DNA of 64,000 bases from Dryas octopetala. Lineage: Eukaryota > Streptophyta > Magnoliopsida > Rosales > Rosaceae. How positions within the stretch are numbered: the first letter of the stretch is position 1; each line of letters starts with the position of its first letter. The stretch lies in the NCBI GenBank assembly GCA_963921425.1, contig OY992839.1, forward strand, positions 17,654,910 through 17,718,909, in the 5' to 3' direction. The notes below the pieces were generated by a model that was not told where the DNA came from, searched no databases, and saw only the letters and a list, made by a program, of their open reading frames with translations. Positions 1-11,593 of the stretch are shown piece by piece. The position numbers and the translations under genes were made by a program.

Positions 1-139
1 TAGTAATCGTACACTAGTACAATTCCCTGTGGGATCGACCTCGTATTTGTAAGCTTTGCTACTTAGCGATTCGTGCACTTGCGAGTTAACCTAGAGCTCA
101 GAAAAGGTTATTTAATTTGCTCTAGGAAAACATACAACA
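1..139 (+). repeat. 3' end of the 5' LTR (Athila)
   Basis: Identical by eye to 9318-9456, the last 139 bases of the complete LTR. It ends in ACAACA a few bases before the primer-binding site. The rest of this LTR lies before the window. Confidence 0.9.
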
Positions 140-145
140 AGTTTT

Positions 146-163
146 TGGCGCCGTTGCCGGGGA
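146..163 (+). other. Primer-binding site, complementary to tRNA-Asp
   Basis: TGGCGCCGTTGCCGGGGA is the complement of the 3' end of plant tRNA-Asp(GTC), including its CCA tail. This primer choice is characteristic of Athila elements. It is repeated at 9463-9480 in the second unit and, reverse-complemented, at 48145-48162 in the minus-strand Athila element. Confidence 0.9.
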
Positions 164-278
164 ATTGTTATTTGTGTTGATTGCTAGTTTAATTAACTTT
201 AGTTAAGTCATTTTAGTTAGGTTTTATTTTCTATTTTTATTTTTGGTTCTCACTGATTTCTCTTGTTTCTAAGGTACA

Positions 279-2640
279 ATGGAAGAATCAAATTCGAAGA
301 TTACTCATCTTTCACGCGTAGAAGGCCAAAAGGTGTTGAGTGCGTACAAGGGAAAGCCGAGACTCAATTGGACACCGTTAAGGATGAGGTCGACTCTTGT
401 GTTGCCGAAAGGAAGTGAATCTGAAGAAGCATACGAAGAGGAGAAATCTGAAGAGGAAGTCGAGGAGACCTTGCAGCCGAATGCATCTCAAATGAGAATA
501 CCTTTGAGTGATTATTCGTCTCCAACGCTTCTAGCTCAACCTACGTGCATTGTTTACTCTCAAGTGGAAGCTGATTTTGAACTTTCAAGTGGGACAATCA
601 AACTTCTTCCATCAGTTCATGGTCTAGAAGGAGAGGATCCCTACGTGCATATCAAGGAATTTCATGCAATATGCGAGATTGGCAAGCTGAGGGGGTTGAG
701 CGATGACCAAAGGAAGTTAAGGTTATTTCCATTCTCTCTTAAAGATAAAGCTAAACATTGGTTGTTTTCCTTGCAGGTCGCTTTAATTAAAACATGGGAG
801 CAACTGGCATCTAAGTTTCTTCTGAGGTTCTATCCAGTTAGCAAGACTACCATCATGAGGAAGCAGATCTTAGGGTTTACACAATCAGAGGACGAAGTGT
901 TTCATGAGAGTTGGGAAAGGTATCAAGAGCTTCTGACTTCGTGTCCGCACCATAATTTTGCCCCATGGATGCAGATTGAGTACTTTTATGAGGGTCTGTT
1001 GGATCAAGATCGTAATATGGTGGATATGACATGTGGAGGAGCACTGAAAAAGAAGACTTTTGAGGAAGCATGGACACTCTTTGACACATTGGCGTTGAGT
1101 TCAAAGCAGTGGAATAGACGGAAAAAAGTGGAAAAGAAATCAGCTATGGAAGCTGAGATGTCTGAGCTTAAGCAGATGATGCAGGTTCTGATGGCAAATC
1201 AGGAAGCTAGGCCATCACATGGAGAGGCATGTTTCAAGGTTGAAAGAGTTCAAGCTAGACCGAGTGTACAGTCCCTTGTTGAGCAGCGAAGTACTTATTT
1301 GGAGGACATGATGGCTGCATTAGCTCAGAGTACAACTTCGATGTCTAATGATACTAAGACATTTATGAATAAGACTGAGGAGCAGTTGAGTGTCACAGCC
1401 AAAGCTATCTCAAATTTGGAAGCCCAATTGGAACAAGTGACTTTGACCTTGGACAAAGTGGTAAAGGGTGCACCAATTCAGGATAAGGCCGAAGCAATCA
1501 CTACTTTGAGAAGTGGGAAAGTGATTGACAACAAAGTGGGCACTACTCAAGAGGATAATCCAGGTAATGAGGACGAAGTTGAGATGCTAGAGCCTGAACA
1601 AGTGGAACAGTACAAGAGGGATAAAGTTAAGGTTAAGGATGAGGAAGAGGAGGAAAGAAAGAAACAAGAAAAGCACATTGCTACGCGTGCTAGCAAGAAG
1701 GCTGAGATTACTTCCTCTATTCCAAGAGCTCCATTGCCTTTCCCTCAACGTCAAAGGAAGCAGAGTAAGGACGAGCAAGCTAAGGAAATTTTGGAGATGT
1801 TTAAGAAAGTAGAAATCAACATTCCTTTGCTTGACGCTATTCAGCAGATTCCTAAGTATACCAAGTTTTTGAAGGAATTGTGCACACACAAGAGGAAATT
1901 CAAAGAGCATGAGCAGGTGTGTCTGAGTGAAGAAGTCAGTGCGGTTTTGCAGAGGAAGCTACCACCAAAGTTGAAAGACCCTGGCAGTTTTACGATTCCA
2001 TGTTTGGTTGGGGATCACAAGTTTGAGAAGGCATTGCTGGATTTGGGAGCAAGTATTAATTTGATGCCGTATTCAGTTTTCGCACAATTGGGCATAGGAG
2101 ACCTTAAACCTACTAGTGTTACTCTTCAATTGGCAGATCGTTCAATAAAGGTTCCGAAAGGTGTGGTTGAAGATGTGCTGGTTCGGGTAGCAAATTTGAT
2201 CATGCCCGCTGATTTCATCATTCTTGAAATGGAGGATACCCCAATTAGAGGGAATGAGCTACCGATCATATTGGGAAGACCGTTCATGGCCACAGCGAAC
2301 ACCAAGATTGATGTGAGTAATGGGAAGTTGACAATGTCTGTACTTGATGAAACAGTTGAGTTTGATGTTTTCGGTGCAATGAAGTATCCAAAGGAGGAGG
2401 ATGATTGCTTGAGGATTGATAGCCTGGACCCATTGGTTGAGGAAGTGTGCGAAAGTAGCCTTGCAGAAGATACAGTGGAAGCTGCTTTGGGAGCACCAGA
2501 GACCAGTGAGTTGGATGAAAACGTGGAAGCAACTCCTACACGTTTGGAGGGCAACCGACCTCTCAGGAATAAGTGGTTCAACCAGTTTGAAATGCTAGTA
2601 CCCACTAATAGAAGACACTTTCTTCTATTGAGCAAGCACC
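279..2640 (+). CDS. gag: Athila gag-protease region
   Basis: Encodes the structural Gag protein followed by the aspartic protease of the element. The N-terminus is acidic and charged. The Retrotrans_gag-type domain lies at about residues 105-250 (residues such as [10 protein letters not shown] and [20 protein letters not shown]). A lysine/glutamate-rich linker with a coiled-coil look follows (about residues 380-490). The protease region at about residues 575-720 contains [16 protein letters not shown] and, further on, [10 protein letters not shown]. The ATG at 279 was chosen because it follows the leader after the primer-binding site and starts the same reading in the second unit at 9596. Length and order match Athila gag-protease. 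No CCHC knuckle is obvious, as in several Athila Gags. Confidence 0.85.
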
Positions 2641-2644
2641 TAAG

Positions 2645-5530
2645 TTGGAGCTGAAACCGTTACCAGAGCATTTGAAATATGCATTTTTGGGAGAAAATGA
2701 GACTTTGCCTTTGATTATTGCAGCTAATTTGGGTGCAGGCGAGGAAGAAAGACTCTTGAGAGTTCTGAAGGAAAATCGGTTGGCATTGGGATGGACCATA
2801 GCCGATATCAAGGGAATCTCACCCACAGTATGTATGCATAGAATTTTACTTGAGGAGGAATCTAGGCCTACTCGTGATGCCCAAAGAAGACTGAATCCAA
2901 CTCTGAAGGAAGTTGTGCGTAATGAGGTAATCAAATTGTTGGATGTTGGTATTATTTATCCTATCAGTGATTCGAAGTGGGTTAGTCCTGTTCAAGTGGT
3001 GCCGAAGAAAAGTGGTATTACAGTGGTGAAGAATGAGCATAATGAGTTGGTTCCCCAAAGGACGCAAACCGGTTGGCGTGTTTGTATTGACTATCGGAAG
3101 CTTAACACCGCGACAAGGAAGGATCATTTCCCTTTGCCATTTATCGACCAGATGTTGGAAAGGTTGGTCGGCCATAGTCACTATTGCTTTTTGGATGGGT
3201 ATAGCGGGTACAATCAGATTTCTATTGCACCCGAGGATCAAGAGAAGACCACGTTCACATGTCCATTTGGTACATTTGCTTATAGGAGGATGTCATTCGG
3301 ATTGTGCAATGCGCCTGCAACATTTCAGAGATGCATGATGTCTATTTTCTCTGACATGGTGGAACAAATCATTGAGGTATTTATGGATGATTTTTCTGTT
3401 TTTGGTTCGTCCTTTGATGCATGTCTGGATAACCTGTCTTTAGTTCTGAAAAGATGTCAAGAAACCAATCTAGTGCTTAATTGGGAGAAATGTCACTTCA
3501 TGGTTCAACAAGGGATAGTATTGGGTCATGTGATTTCAAAAGAGGGCATACAAGTTGATAAGGCCAAGATTGATGTGATACAGAGATTGCCGCCTCCATC
3601 GAGTGTTAAGGAAGTAAGAAGTTTTCTAGGCCATGCTGGGTTTTATAGGAGGTTCATTAAGGACTTTTCTAAGATTTCTAGGCCTTTGTGCACCTTATTG
3701 CAAAAAGAGGTGAATTTCGAGTTTAATGAGGATTGTTTGGTTGCCTTTAACAAATTGAAGAAGCTACTCACTTCTGCTCCGATCATCATGCCACCCAATT
3801 GGAACTTGCCGTTTGAGCTTATGTGTGATGCAAGTGACTATGCTGTTGGAGCTGTTTTGGGACAAAGAGTTGATAAGCTGCCACATGTGATCTATTATGC
3901 AAGCAGGACTCTGAATGATGCACAGTTGAACTATTCTACTACAGAGAAGGAGTTGCTTGCTGTGATCTTTGCCTTGGAGAAATTTAGAAGTTATTTGATT
4001 GGGTCTAAGATCACCATCTACACGGATCATGCCGCTCTCAAGTATCTGCTGAATAAGAAAGACGCCAAGCCGAGGTTGATTAGATGGACTCTGTTGCTAC
4101 AGGAATTTGATATTGAGATCAAGGATAAGAAAGGGTGTGAGAATGTGGTAGCAGACCATTTGAGTAGACTTGTCAATGAAGAACAGTCTGAAGAGGACAC
4201 ACTACCGTTACGAGAGTCATTCCCGGACGAGCAGCTTTTCGCCATTTTGACTACTCCATGGTATGCTGACATAGCGAATTATTTAGCAAGTGGAGTGTTG
4301 CCCAATGATCTGACACACTACCAAAGGAAGAAGTTTTTGCATGATGTCAGACAATATGTGTGGGATGATCCTTATTTGTTCAAATATGGGTCAGATCAGT
4401 TGATAAGACGATGTGTACCGGAAATGGAGCAGAGGAATGTCATCGAGATGTGCCATTCCAAAGAATGTGGAGGCCATGGTGGAGGAACTAAGACCGCTTA
4501 CAAGATTCTTCAAGCAGGTTTCTTTTGGCCCACTATTTTTCATGATTGTCGTCAGTTTTATCTCACATGTGACAGATGTCAGAAGATGGGAAATATTTCT
4601 GCTCGTGATCAGATGCCACTGAACTTCATGTTGGAAGTCGAAATCTTTGATGTTTGGGGTATAGATTTCATGGGACCATTTCCATCTTCTTTTGGATACG
4701 AGTACATTCTGGTGGGAGTTGATTATGTGTCTAAGTGGGTGGAAGCTGTCGCTTGTAGGACTAATGATGCTCGAGTGGTCTTGAATTTCCTTAAGACCAA
4801 TATATTTGCACGATTTGGTACCCCAAGAGCAATCATTAGTGATGGGGGGTCGCATTTTGCAATAAGCTGTTTGAGGCCGTGATGAAGAAGTATGGAATAA
4901 GGCATAAAGTGGCTACTCCCTATCATCCACAGACGAGTGGGCAAGTGGAAATATCGAATCGTGAGATCAAGTTCATTTTGGAAAGAACAGTGCTCGCCAA
5001 TAGGAAGGATTGGTCTACCAAGCTTAATGATGCATTATGGGCTTATCGCACTGCTTACAAGACGCCCATTGGAATGTCTCCATTTCGACTGATCTATGGG
5101 AAAGCTTGTCATTTACCAGTTGAGCTGGAGCATAAGGCATATTGGGCGATTAAGAAGTTCAATTTTGATATTCATGCCGCTGGTGAGAAAAGGAAGTTGC
5201 AACTTAGTGAGCTGGAAGAAATACGACATTTCGCATATGAGAATGCTAAGTTGTACAAGGAAAGGACCAAGAGGTACCATGATAAGAAGCTACGTCCAAG
5301 AGAATTCTTTGTTGGCGGGAAGGTGTTATTATATGATACAAGATTACGTCTCTTCCCGGGCAAGTTGCGTTCAAGATGGACCGGACCTTATGAGGTGGTT
5401 TGAGTGTTTCCCTATGGTACAGTTGAACTCAAGAATCCAAAGAATGGGAACACATTTAAGGTTAACGGTCATCTTGTGAACCCTTTCCTTGAACCTGATT
5501 TTGAGCTGAACCAAGAGAAAATTGATTTCT
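2645..5530 (+). CDS. pol: Athila RT-RNase H-integrase region (pol)
   Basis: Pol part of the Athila element. Reverse transcriptase spans about 2900-3560, with [20 protein letters not shown], the [12 protein letters not shown] motif and the catalytic FMDDF near 3380. RNase H follows at about 3780-4170 ([27 protein letters not shown]). The integrase has its HHCC zinc domain at about 4440-4590 (CDRCQ) and its core from about 4640, with WGIDFMGPF and ISDGG, then the C-terminal part with WTGPYEV near 5380. The order RT-RH-IN is that of Ty3/Gypsy. These enzymes would copy the element RNA to DNA and insert it. The region is a nearly complete fossil with about one or two breaks. Confidence 0.88.
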
Positions 5531-6524
5531 AGTACAAGACTAGGTCTGACTGAAGACGTGAAACTTAGCGCTTCTTGGGAGGCAACCCAAGGGATGGATG
5601 ACGAGGAGGAGGTGATTTGGTACTTATGCATGGGCGAGCCTTTTCACACCAGCCAAGGTACGTTTTCACCCTCTTTTCGCTCATTTAAGTAGATTTGTTT
5701 TATTTATTGTTTTTCCCCTCCTCTATTTATTATATTGTGCATTACATCTGTCTTTCATTTAAACATTGAGGACAATGTTTCTTTTAAGTTTGGGGGTGGG
5801 GAATGCATTGCATTTTTGGAATTTAAAAAAAAAATTAAAATTTGAGTCTTTCTGTTTGTTTTGTTGTCTTGAGTCCCCAACTGATTGATTTTATTATGCA
5901 TGGCTATTATGAGCATGTCTAGCTTGACTATATAGTATGAATTCTTCTATCTCTAGTATTGGTTCATAACATGCTTTACAACTCTATGAAGTGGGCCTTG
6001 TTTTCATAAACTTAAGTGATAACTTACATGACTAGAGATGCATATACTAAATAGAGTAGACTTGTATGACCTAAGTGAGCTTTTGAGCCCTGTACTTCAA
6101 TTCTTGAGTGTTGACATTACTCTAAAATTTTCGTGTCATATAAAGTCGTTGTGATCTCATTATTCTTTCTTTTGATTAAGTACTTGGAATATAATTGTGA
6201 ATCAATAAGCTAGAACTTCTCTCTTATTCTATTCAAAGCATGGATATAACTACATGAATCTTAGGAAATGATAGTAGGCCTTGTTTGTTTTAACCCATAA
6301 CCTAAGGCCTACCCTGTGTTATAACCCTAGTCAAACATTTTGAGCCTAATGACCTTTTCTTTGATTACCCTTGTACCAAATCCTAAGTTTGGGGGAGTTT
6401 CACTCCTCTACCTGTTTACCTTACTGATGGATTTGCATTGAGCTAATGAAGCTGTGAGGTTAAAAAGAAATGTGTGTGCATAGCTTGGAAGAGAAGGAAT
6501 TGTGCTTAAGAATGTGTCGTTCCC

Positions 6525-6568
<44 letters not shown>

Positions 6569-7280
6569 AGTGTTGTTTAAGGGAACGAACGATTTCAAAG
6601 GATGAAAAAGAAAAGTGTTCGAATTCAAGACTATGATTACAAATTATGCAAGGAATGCCTCTACTTTTGTTTTGAGCAAATCCATAGTCTGTAACCCTTT
6701 GTTATCCGTTTCATTTCAATACCTTATCCTAACCTAAGCCTCCATTACAACCCTTATTAAAGCCCTACTTGATCTTGGGAGAATTGTAGTTCATTATGTG
6801 GAGTCTAGATAAAAGGGAAGCTTATGGTTATTGATTCTGTTTCAAGTATTTTAAATCATTTTCTTGAGATCAGTGTTTTTGTTCATGGGTGCCTGTCTTT
6901 CATTATTAATATGTGAGCTTTTTGCATTTGCCTATCATATCATCTCTCACATATACTTGAGTGCACATATCAACCCAATCTCTGAGTGTTTTATTGTTGA
7001 GAGCATGCCTTGGTGAGAATTGGAGTTGATACTATTTTGGATATGCTGATTTAGTCTTGTTTGTCTAAACACTTGAGTTTGTGTTAAGGATGGTCTATAT
7101 TTTTCATGGAGGAGTAAGGTATGTTAATTGAAACATTATTAGAGGTCGAATAATGAATTTTATGTGTATCTTGCTTGATTATGCTATTTATGGCTGTGCT
7201 TATGAAATCATGTGTTGGGATGTTTTGAGTCTATCTTGAGTCTTTTCTTTGTTCTTTTTGCTCGAGGACTAGCAAAATCT
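5531..7280 (+). other. Athila 3' noncoding region
   Basis: About 1.75 kb between the integrase end and the polypurine tract with no convincing coding content; some Athila elements carry an env-like gene here, but none is seen. It holds two extra polypurine-like motifs (AAGTTTGGGGG at 5786-5796 and 6385-6395) and a dyad around CATTGAGGACAATG near 5764-5777. It also holds a roughly 35-base poly(A) run near 6531-6566, flanked by an 11-base inverted repeat (6517-6527 and 6578-6588). Confidence 0.7.
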
Positions 7281-7293
7281 AAGTTTGGGGGTG
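7276..7293 (+). other. Polypurine tract of the Athila element
   Basis: AAATCTAAGTTTGGGGGTG lies directly before the LTR start TGTTGAGTGC. It is the expected site for plus-strand DNA priming. The same block, reverse-complemented, sits at 44021-44040 beside the 3' LTR of the minus-strand Athila element. Confidence 0.8.
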
Positions 7294-7446
7294 TGTTGAG
7301 TGCTCATTTTACACTAATTTATGATACTAACTCCTTAACTCAGAGTGCAAGAACTCGATATTTTGTGTGTTGTTAGTTTGTTTTTGTTTTTATAGGATAA
7401 AATGAGCAAAGAAGAGAAAAGAAGCCAAAAGGACCATTTTTAGACA

Positions 7447-7755
7447 TTTCCTAGTCAAACTAGGAAAACAAGAGAAATCCTGGTCAAACCAGGAAAGGGG
7501 CCGAAATCCTAGTCGAATGAGGATTCCTATTCACACTAGGAAACATCAAGCCCAGAACCATCATTGCGGAGCCAGAAATGAGAAATCCTGATTGAAACAG
7601 GAAATCCTGGTTGAACTAGGAAACCTAACCCAACTAGGGAAAGGAGTACTAACGACACTAGGAGACCCCAGGGGCAATATGGTCATTACGAGAAGTCGAA
7701 ATGGACAAGGAATCCTTCATTTACAAGAAATCCTAGTCACACTAGGAAATGTTGG
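7447..7755. repeat. Cluster of short dyad repeats in Athila U3
   Basis: About eight imperfect dyads of the form CCTRGTNNNNACYAGG, for example CCTAGTCAAACTAGG near 7450 and CCTGGTCAAACCAGG near 7479. Most are flanked by AAA or TTT, and the closely packed ones are about 20-31 bases apart. The first is a perfect 21-base palindrome with a 3-base centre (7447-7467). The cluster lies roughly 420-725 bases upstream of the TATA box. A similar cluster sits at the matching place in the other Athila family LTRs (43595-43875 and 50035-50335). Confidence 0.75.
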
Positions 7756-8170
7756 TCAAAGTCAACTCTACAAAATCAAGGTTCCAGAAGCTTCTAGAAG
7801 GTGGTGGACATCCATGGGAATAAATGGAGGGAAGAAATGAATTCGAATTCAAAGGGAAATGAGGGACAAAATGGGAAGTCAAAGTGAATGGTCAAGGGTC
7901 AACTATGAAAAGTCAACAAGTCAAATGGGCCATGGGCCTATACAATGCCGAATTCTGAAGGAGCCATGCATGCATGCATGCAACAGCCCAAGAGGAAGTC
8001 CATGCGCCAGCCCAAGCCTATCAGCTATGCGCAAAACCCTAGGGGGCTGGTGTGTGTCACTTAAGCCCAAGCTAAAGCCCTTGCCGCAAGCCCAATACCT
8101 CTCCTAACCCTAGCTGCTGCCGCACCCTCTCTTCTCCTTGCCTCCCAAGGATTTCTCCCCTACTGATCTC

Positions 8171-8178
8171 TATAAATA
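8171..8178 (+). promoter_or_regulatory. LTR TATA box
   Basis: TATAAATA after GATCTC, followed within about 50-60 bases by a CT-rich leader, in the middle of the LTR. Position and context fit the U3/R promoter. The matching element in the minus-strand Athila LTRs is TATAAATATA at 43041-43050 and 49483-49492. Confidence 0.65.
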
Positions 8179-9456
8179 CATATCTTCAATTCAGAAATAG
8201 GGTGCTGAAGTTTTGTCTCTTTTCTTTTATTTTTCAGAAACCCTAGTTAGCTTCTCCTTCTTCCTTGCCGCACACCCTTGCTTCTCTCTCTCTTTCTATT
8301 ATTTTTCAGACGCAAACCCTAGCAGCCACCATCTTTTTGCACCTTTGTTTACTTTTATTTTTGCACTCATTTGAGGAGGAGGAACAAGTCTTGCCGCAGC
8401 CACCAGCACCCACCTACGCTTCCACCTTGCTGCCACCTTGCCGAGCATTCCAGCAACCTTGCCGTGGACTCCAAGGCCGAGCAGCAGCCCATCATGCCAC
8501 CTTCTTGCAGCCGCCTCTACCTTGCTGCCTTGGCTTGATTTCTTTTTCCTTCCCTTTTATTTTAATTGTTTTATTATGCCTTGTTTGTTTATGGATTTAA
8601 TTATGTGTAGTTGAATATTGGGCTAGGGCTAGGATGAAGCCCTAGCATTGCTGTTCACTTTTACTATGGATTATTAGTAGTTTGATTGTTTATATGTTGA
8701 CAAATCTTGGATCTCTGTTTAAATTGAATCTATTTGTTTCGCATCTTTGACTGATCACCTTAGGTTGCAGGCATCTAGAATTATGTTGTGAAACTAAATA
8801 AGCTCGAAAGGATGATAGTTTCAATAGGCAACAAGTGGGTATCCTAAGATAATATTCATGAGAAAAGAGATCATAGAGGACATAGGGTACATTAATTTGG
8901 AGCTATGCGCTATGTGTTTGTCACTCTCACAGATCGTAACGACTCTTGCATGGGTAACAGCTGCCTTAGCTTAGAACTAGGGAACATGCAAGTTAACTGG
9001 CTAAGGAAGGCCCAAGAAGCTCTTAGTTTATGCACAGTAAGGTGAGTAATTGCTAAAAGTGACTAGCCAAACCTTTTAGTAGATGAACTTTGTCAACATG
9101 TTTACTTATTGATTGTTAATACCCATAGTGAAGTGAATGGTATGCTAGTGGTGGATTCTGACCCCTAGTGTTCTTTATTATTGTTTTACCCGAAATCTTT
9201 CAGTTGTCATTTTTAAGTTTGTTATCTCTCTGTTTGTTTAGTTTAGCCTTAAAAACCAATCAAAACCCCCCATTCGCGTGTGTGAGTTAGAGTTGAGTTA
9301 ATTGAATTTAATTGAGTTAGTAATCGTACACTAGTACAATTCCCTGTGGGATCGACCTCGTATTTGTAAGCTTTGCTACTTAGCGATTCGTGCACTTGCG
9401 AGTTAACCTAGAGCTCAGAAAAGGTTATTTAATTTGCTCTAGGAAAACATACAACA

Positions 9457-10653
9457 AGTTTTTGGCGCCGTTGCCGGGGAATTGTTATTTGTGTTGATTG
9501 CTAGTTTAATTAACTTTAGTTAAGTCATTTTAGTTAGGTTTTATTTTCTATTTTTATTTTTGGTTCTCACTGATTTCTCTTGTTTCTAAGGTACAATGGA
9601 AGAATCAAATTTGAAGATCACTCATCTTTCACGCGTAGAAGGCCAAAAGGTGTTGAGTGCGTACAAGGGAAAGCCGAGACTCAATTGGACACCGTTAAGG
9701 ATGAGGTCGACTCTTGTGTTGCCGAAAGGAAGTGAATCTGAAGAAGCATACGAAGAGGAGAAATCTGAAGAGGAAGTCGAGGAGACCTTGCAGCCGAATG
9801 CATCTCAAATGAGAATACCTTTGAGTGATTATTCGTCTCCAACGCTTCTAGCTCAACCTACGTGCATTGTTTACTCTCAAGTGGAAGCTGATTTTGAACT
9901 TTCAAGTGGGACAATCAAACTTCTTCCATCAGTTCATGGTCTAGAAGGAGAGGATCCCTACGTGCATATCAAGGAATTTCATGCAATATGCGAGATTGGC
10001 AAGCTGAGGGGGTTGAGCGATGACCAAAGGAAGTTAAGGTTATTTCCATTCTCTCTTAAAGATAAAGCTAAACATTGGTTGTTTTCCTTGCAGGTCGCTT
10101 TAATTAAAACATGGGAGCAACTGGCATCTAAGTTTCTTCTGAGGTTCTATCCAGTTAGCAAGACTACCATCATGAGGAAGCAGATCTTAGGGTTTACACA
10201 ATCAGAGGACGAAGTGTTTCATGAGAGTTGGGAAAGGTATCAAGAGCTTCTGACTTCGTGTCCGCACCATAATTTTGCCCCATGGATGCAGATTGAGTAC
10301 TTTTATGAGGGTCTGTTGGATCAAGATCGTAATATGGTGGATATGACAAGTACTTTTGCCCCTAGTGTTCTTTATTATTGTTTTACCCGAAATCTTTCAG
10401 TTGTCATTTTTAAGTTTGTTATTTCTCTATTTGTTTAGTTTAGCCTTAAAAACCAATCAAAACCCCCCATTTGCATGTGTGAGTTAGAGTTGAGTTAATT
10501 GAATTTAATTGAGTTAGTAATCGTACACTAGTACAATTCCCTGTGGGATCGACCTCGTATTTGTAAGCTTTGCTACTTAGCGATTCGTGCACTTGCGAGT
10601 TAACCTAGAGCTCAGAAAAAGTTATTTAATTTGCTCTAGGAAAACATACAACA
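9457..10653 (+). mobile_element. Shortened second Athila unit in tandem
   Basis: After the shared LTR the sequence repeats the primer-binding site (9463-9480), leader and the start of gag (9596 to about 10348), then passes to the last 295 bases of an LTR (about 10359-10653). The gag part differs from the first unit at only about two places in 750 bases. The LTR-internal-LTR-internal-LTR order is what recombination between LTRs of nearly identical copies leaves. It is a broken, recent unit. Confidence 0.88.
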
Positions 10654-11262
10654 GAGATGTATTTATAATGGTAGGGTGAGAATTCCTTGAAAGGCAAGGT
10701 AAAGGGGGTGTGCGGCATAGGCTAGGGTTTCCTCTTGTGGGCTGTACGGCATGGGCTTAAGTGACATGCACATGGCCCTTAAGGGTTTCACTTAAACATA
10801 CACATGGGCTGCCACTTGGACTTAGCACATTGGGCTTTAGGGTATCAAGGAATAGGCTACAAGCTTGCACATGTATGCATGGGCTGCCACCTCACCCTCT
10901 TGTCCCTTCAACTTCTTCTAGGCCCATGGCCCATTTGACTTCATGACATGGCATAGTTGACCCTTGACCATTGATTTTGACTTCCAATTTCGCCCCTCTC
11001 TCCCTATTGGATTCAATTTCATTTCTTCACACCACTTGATTCCATGGATGTCTAATACCTTCTAGAAACTTCTGGAACCTTGACTTAATTGAGTTGACTT
11101 TGACCAACGTTTCCTAATCTCACTAGGATTCCTTGTAGATGTAGGATTCTTTGTCCATTTCAACTTCTCATATTGACCATATTGCCCCTAGTGACTTCTA
11201 GCATCATTAGGACTCTTTTCCATAGTAGGGTTAGGTTTCCGAATTCAACCAGGAAACAATCT
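10654..11262 (-). repeat. Fragment of an older Athila-related LTR
   Basis: In plus-strand reading it resembles the reverse-complemented LTR segment at about 43036-43750: a TATTTATA stretch near the left end, AATTCCTTGAAAGGCAAGG, repeated 'GGGCTTAAGTG' and 'ATGGGCTGCCA' phrases, and the block GGTTAGGTTTCC. Similarity is clear but diverged. Hence a related, older family member lying on the minus strand, interrupted by the young Athila array. The rest of it is not visible to the left. Confidence 0.65.
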
Positions 11263-11593
11263 TTTTGGTGCATACTTGATCCAATTTCATGCTAATTGCA
11301 ATACAGACATGGAAAAGCACTTTCTCATGTTAGGATTAGCGTTTTTGACCTATTGAACCACATTGGTGTTAAGAACGCAAGAAAAAGTTATTTCGGTGCA
11401 AATTTGGTCTAATTTTGTCCTAATTACACCAAAACGTTCACGGTTGGCAAGAAAGACATGGGGAATCACTTTCTCATGTTAGGATTACCGTTCTTAACTT
11501 ATTGAACCACATTTGGTGTCAGTGCATATTTGGTCCAATTTCTTTCTAATTGCACCAAAACGTTTCCGGTTGGCAAAATAAACGTGGGGAAGC

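Larger units (their letters stand above)
1..9456 (+). mobile_element. Athila-type Ty3/Gypsy LTR retrotransposon, young, left LTR mostly outside window
   Basis: A long element with a gag-protease region, an RT-RNase H-integrase region, a 1.7-kb 3' noncoding region and a right LTR. The primer-binding site complementary to tRNA-Asp, the long LTR (about 2.16 kb) and the RT motif FMDDF are typical of the plant Athila lineage. The window opens inside the 5' LTR: bases 1-139 match 9318-9456 with no difference I can see, so the insertion looks recent (inference). The copy is close to whole, with perhaps one or two breaks in the coding part. It is followed head-to-tail by a shortened second unit that shares its right LTR. 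Inserted next to, and probably into, an older LTR fragment of a related family lying in the opposite orientation. Confidence 0.9.
7294..9456 (+). repeat. Complete Athila LTR shared by two head-to-tail units
   Basis: Starts TGTTGAGTGC after the polypurine tract and ends ACAACA before the tRNA-Asp primer-binding site, giving about 2163 bases. It serves as 3' LTR of the main element and 5' LTR of the shortened unit to the right. U3 carries a cluster of short dyad repeats (7447-7755). A TATA box is at 8171. The part after it is CT-rich and leader-like. Short open frames in the LTR, such as the one at 8265-8600, look incidental. Confidence 0.9.

Noticed and set aside
7292-7300. LTR start placed at GTGTGTTGAG instead of TGTTGAG
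   Set aside because: TG at 7294 follows the polypurine tract and gives the usual TG...CA pair with the ACAACA end.
8265-8600. Open frame of 111 codons in the Athila LTR
   Set aside because: Low-complexity proline/alanine-rich reading inside the LTR leader, no domain, not kept in the other Athila family.
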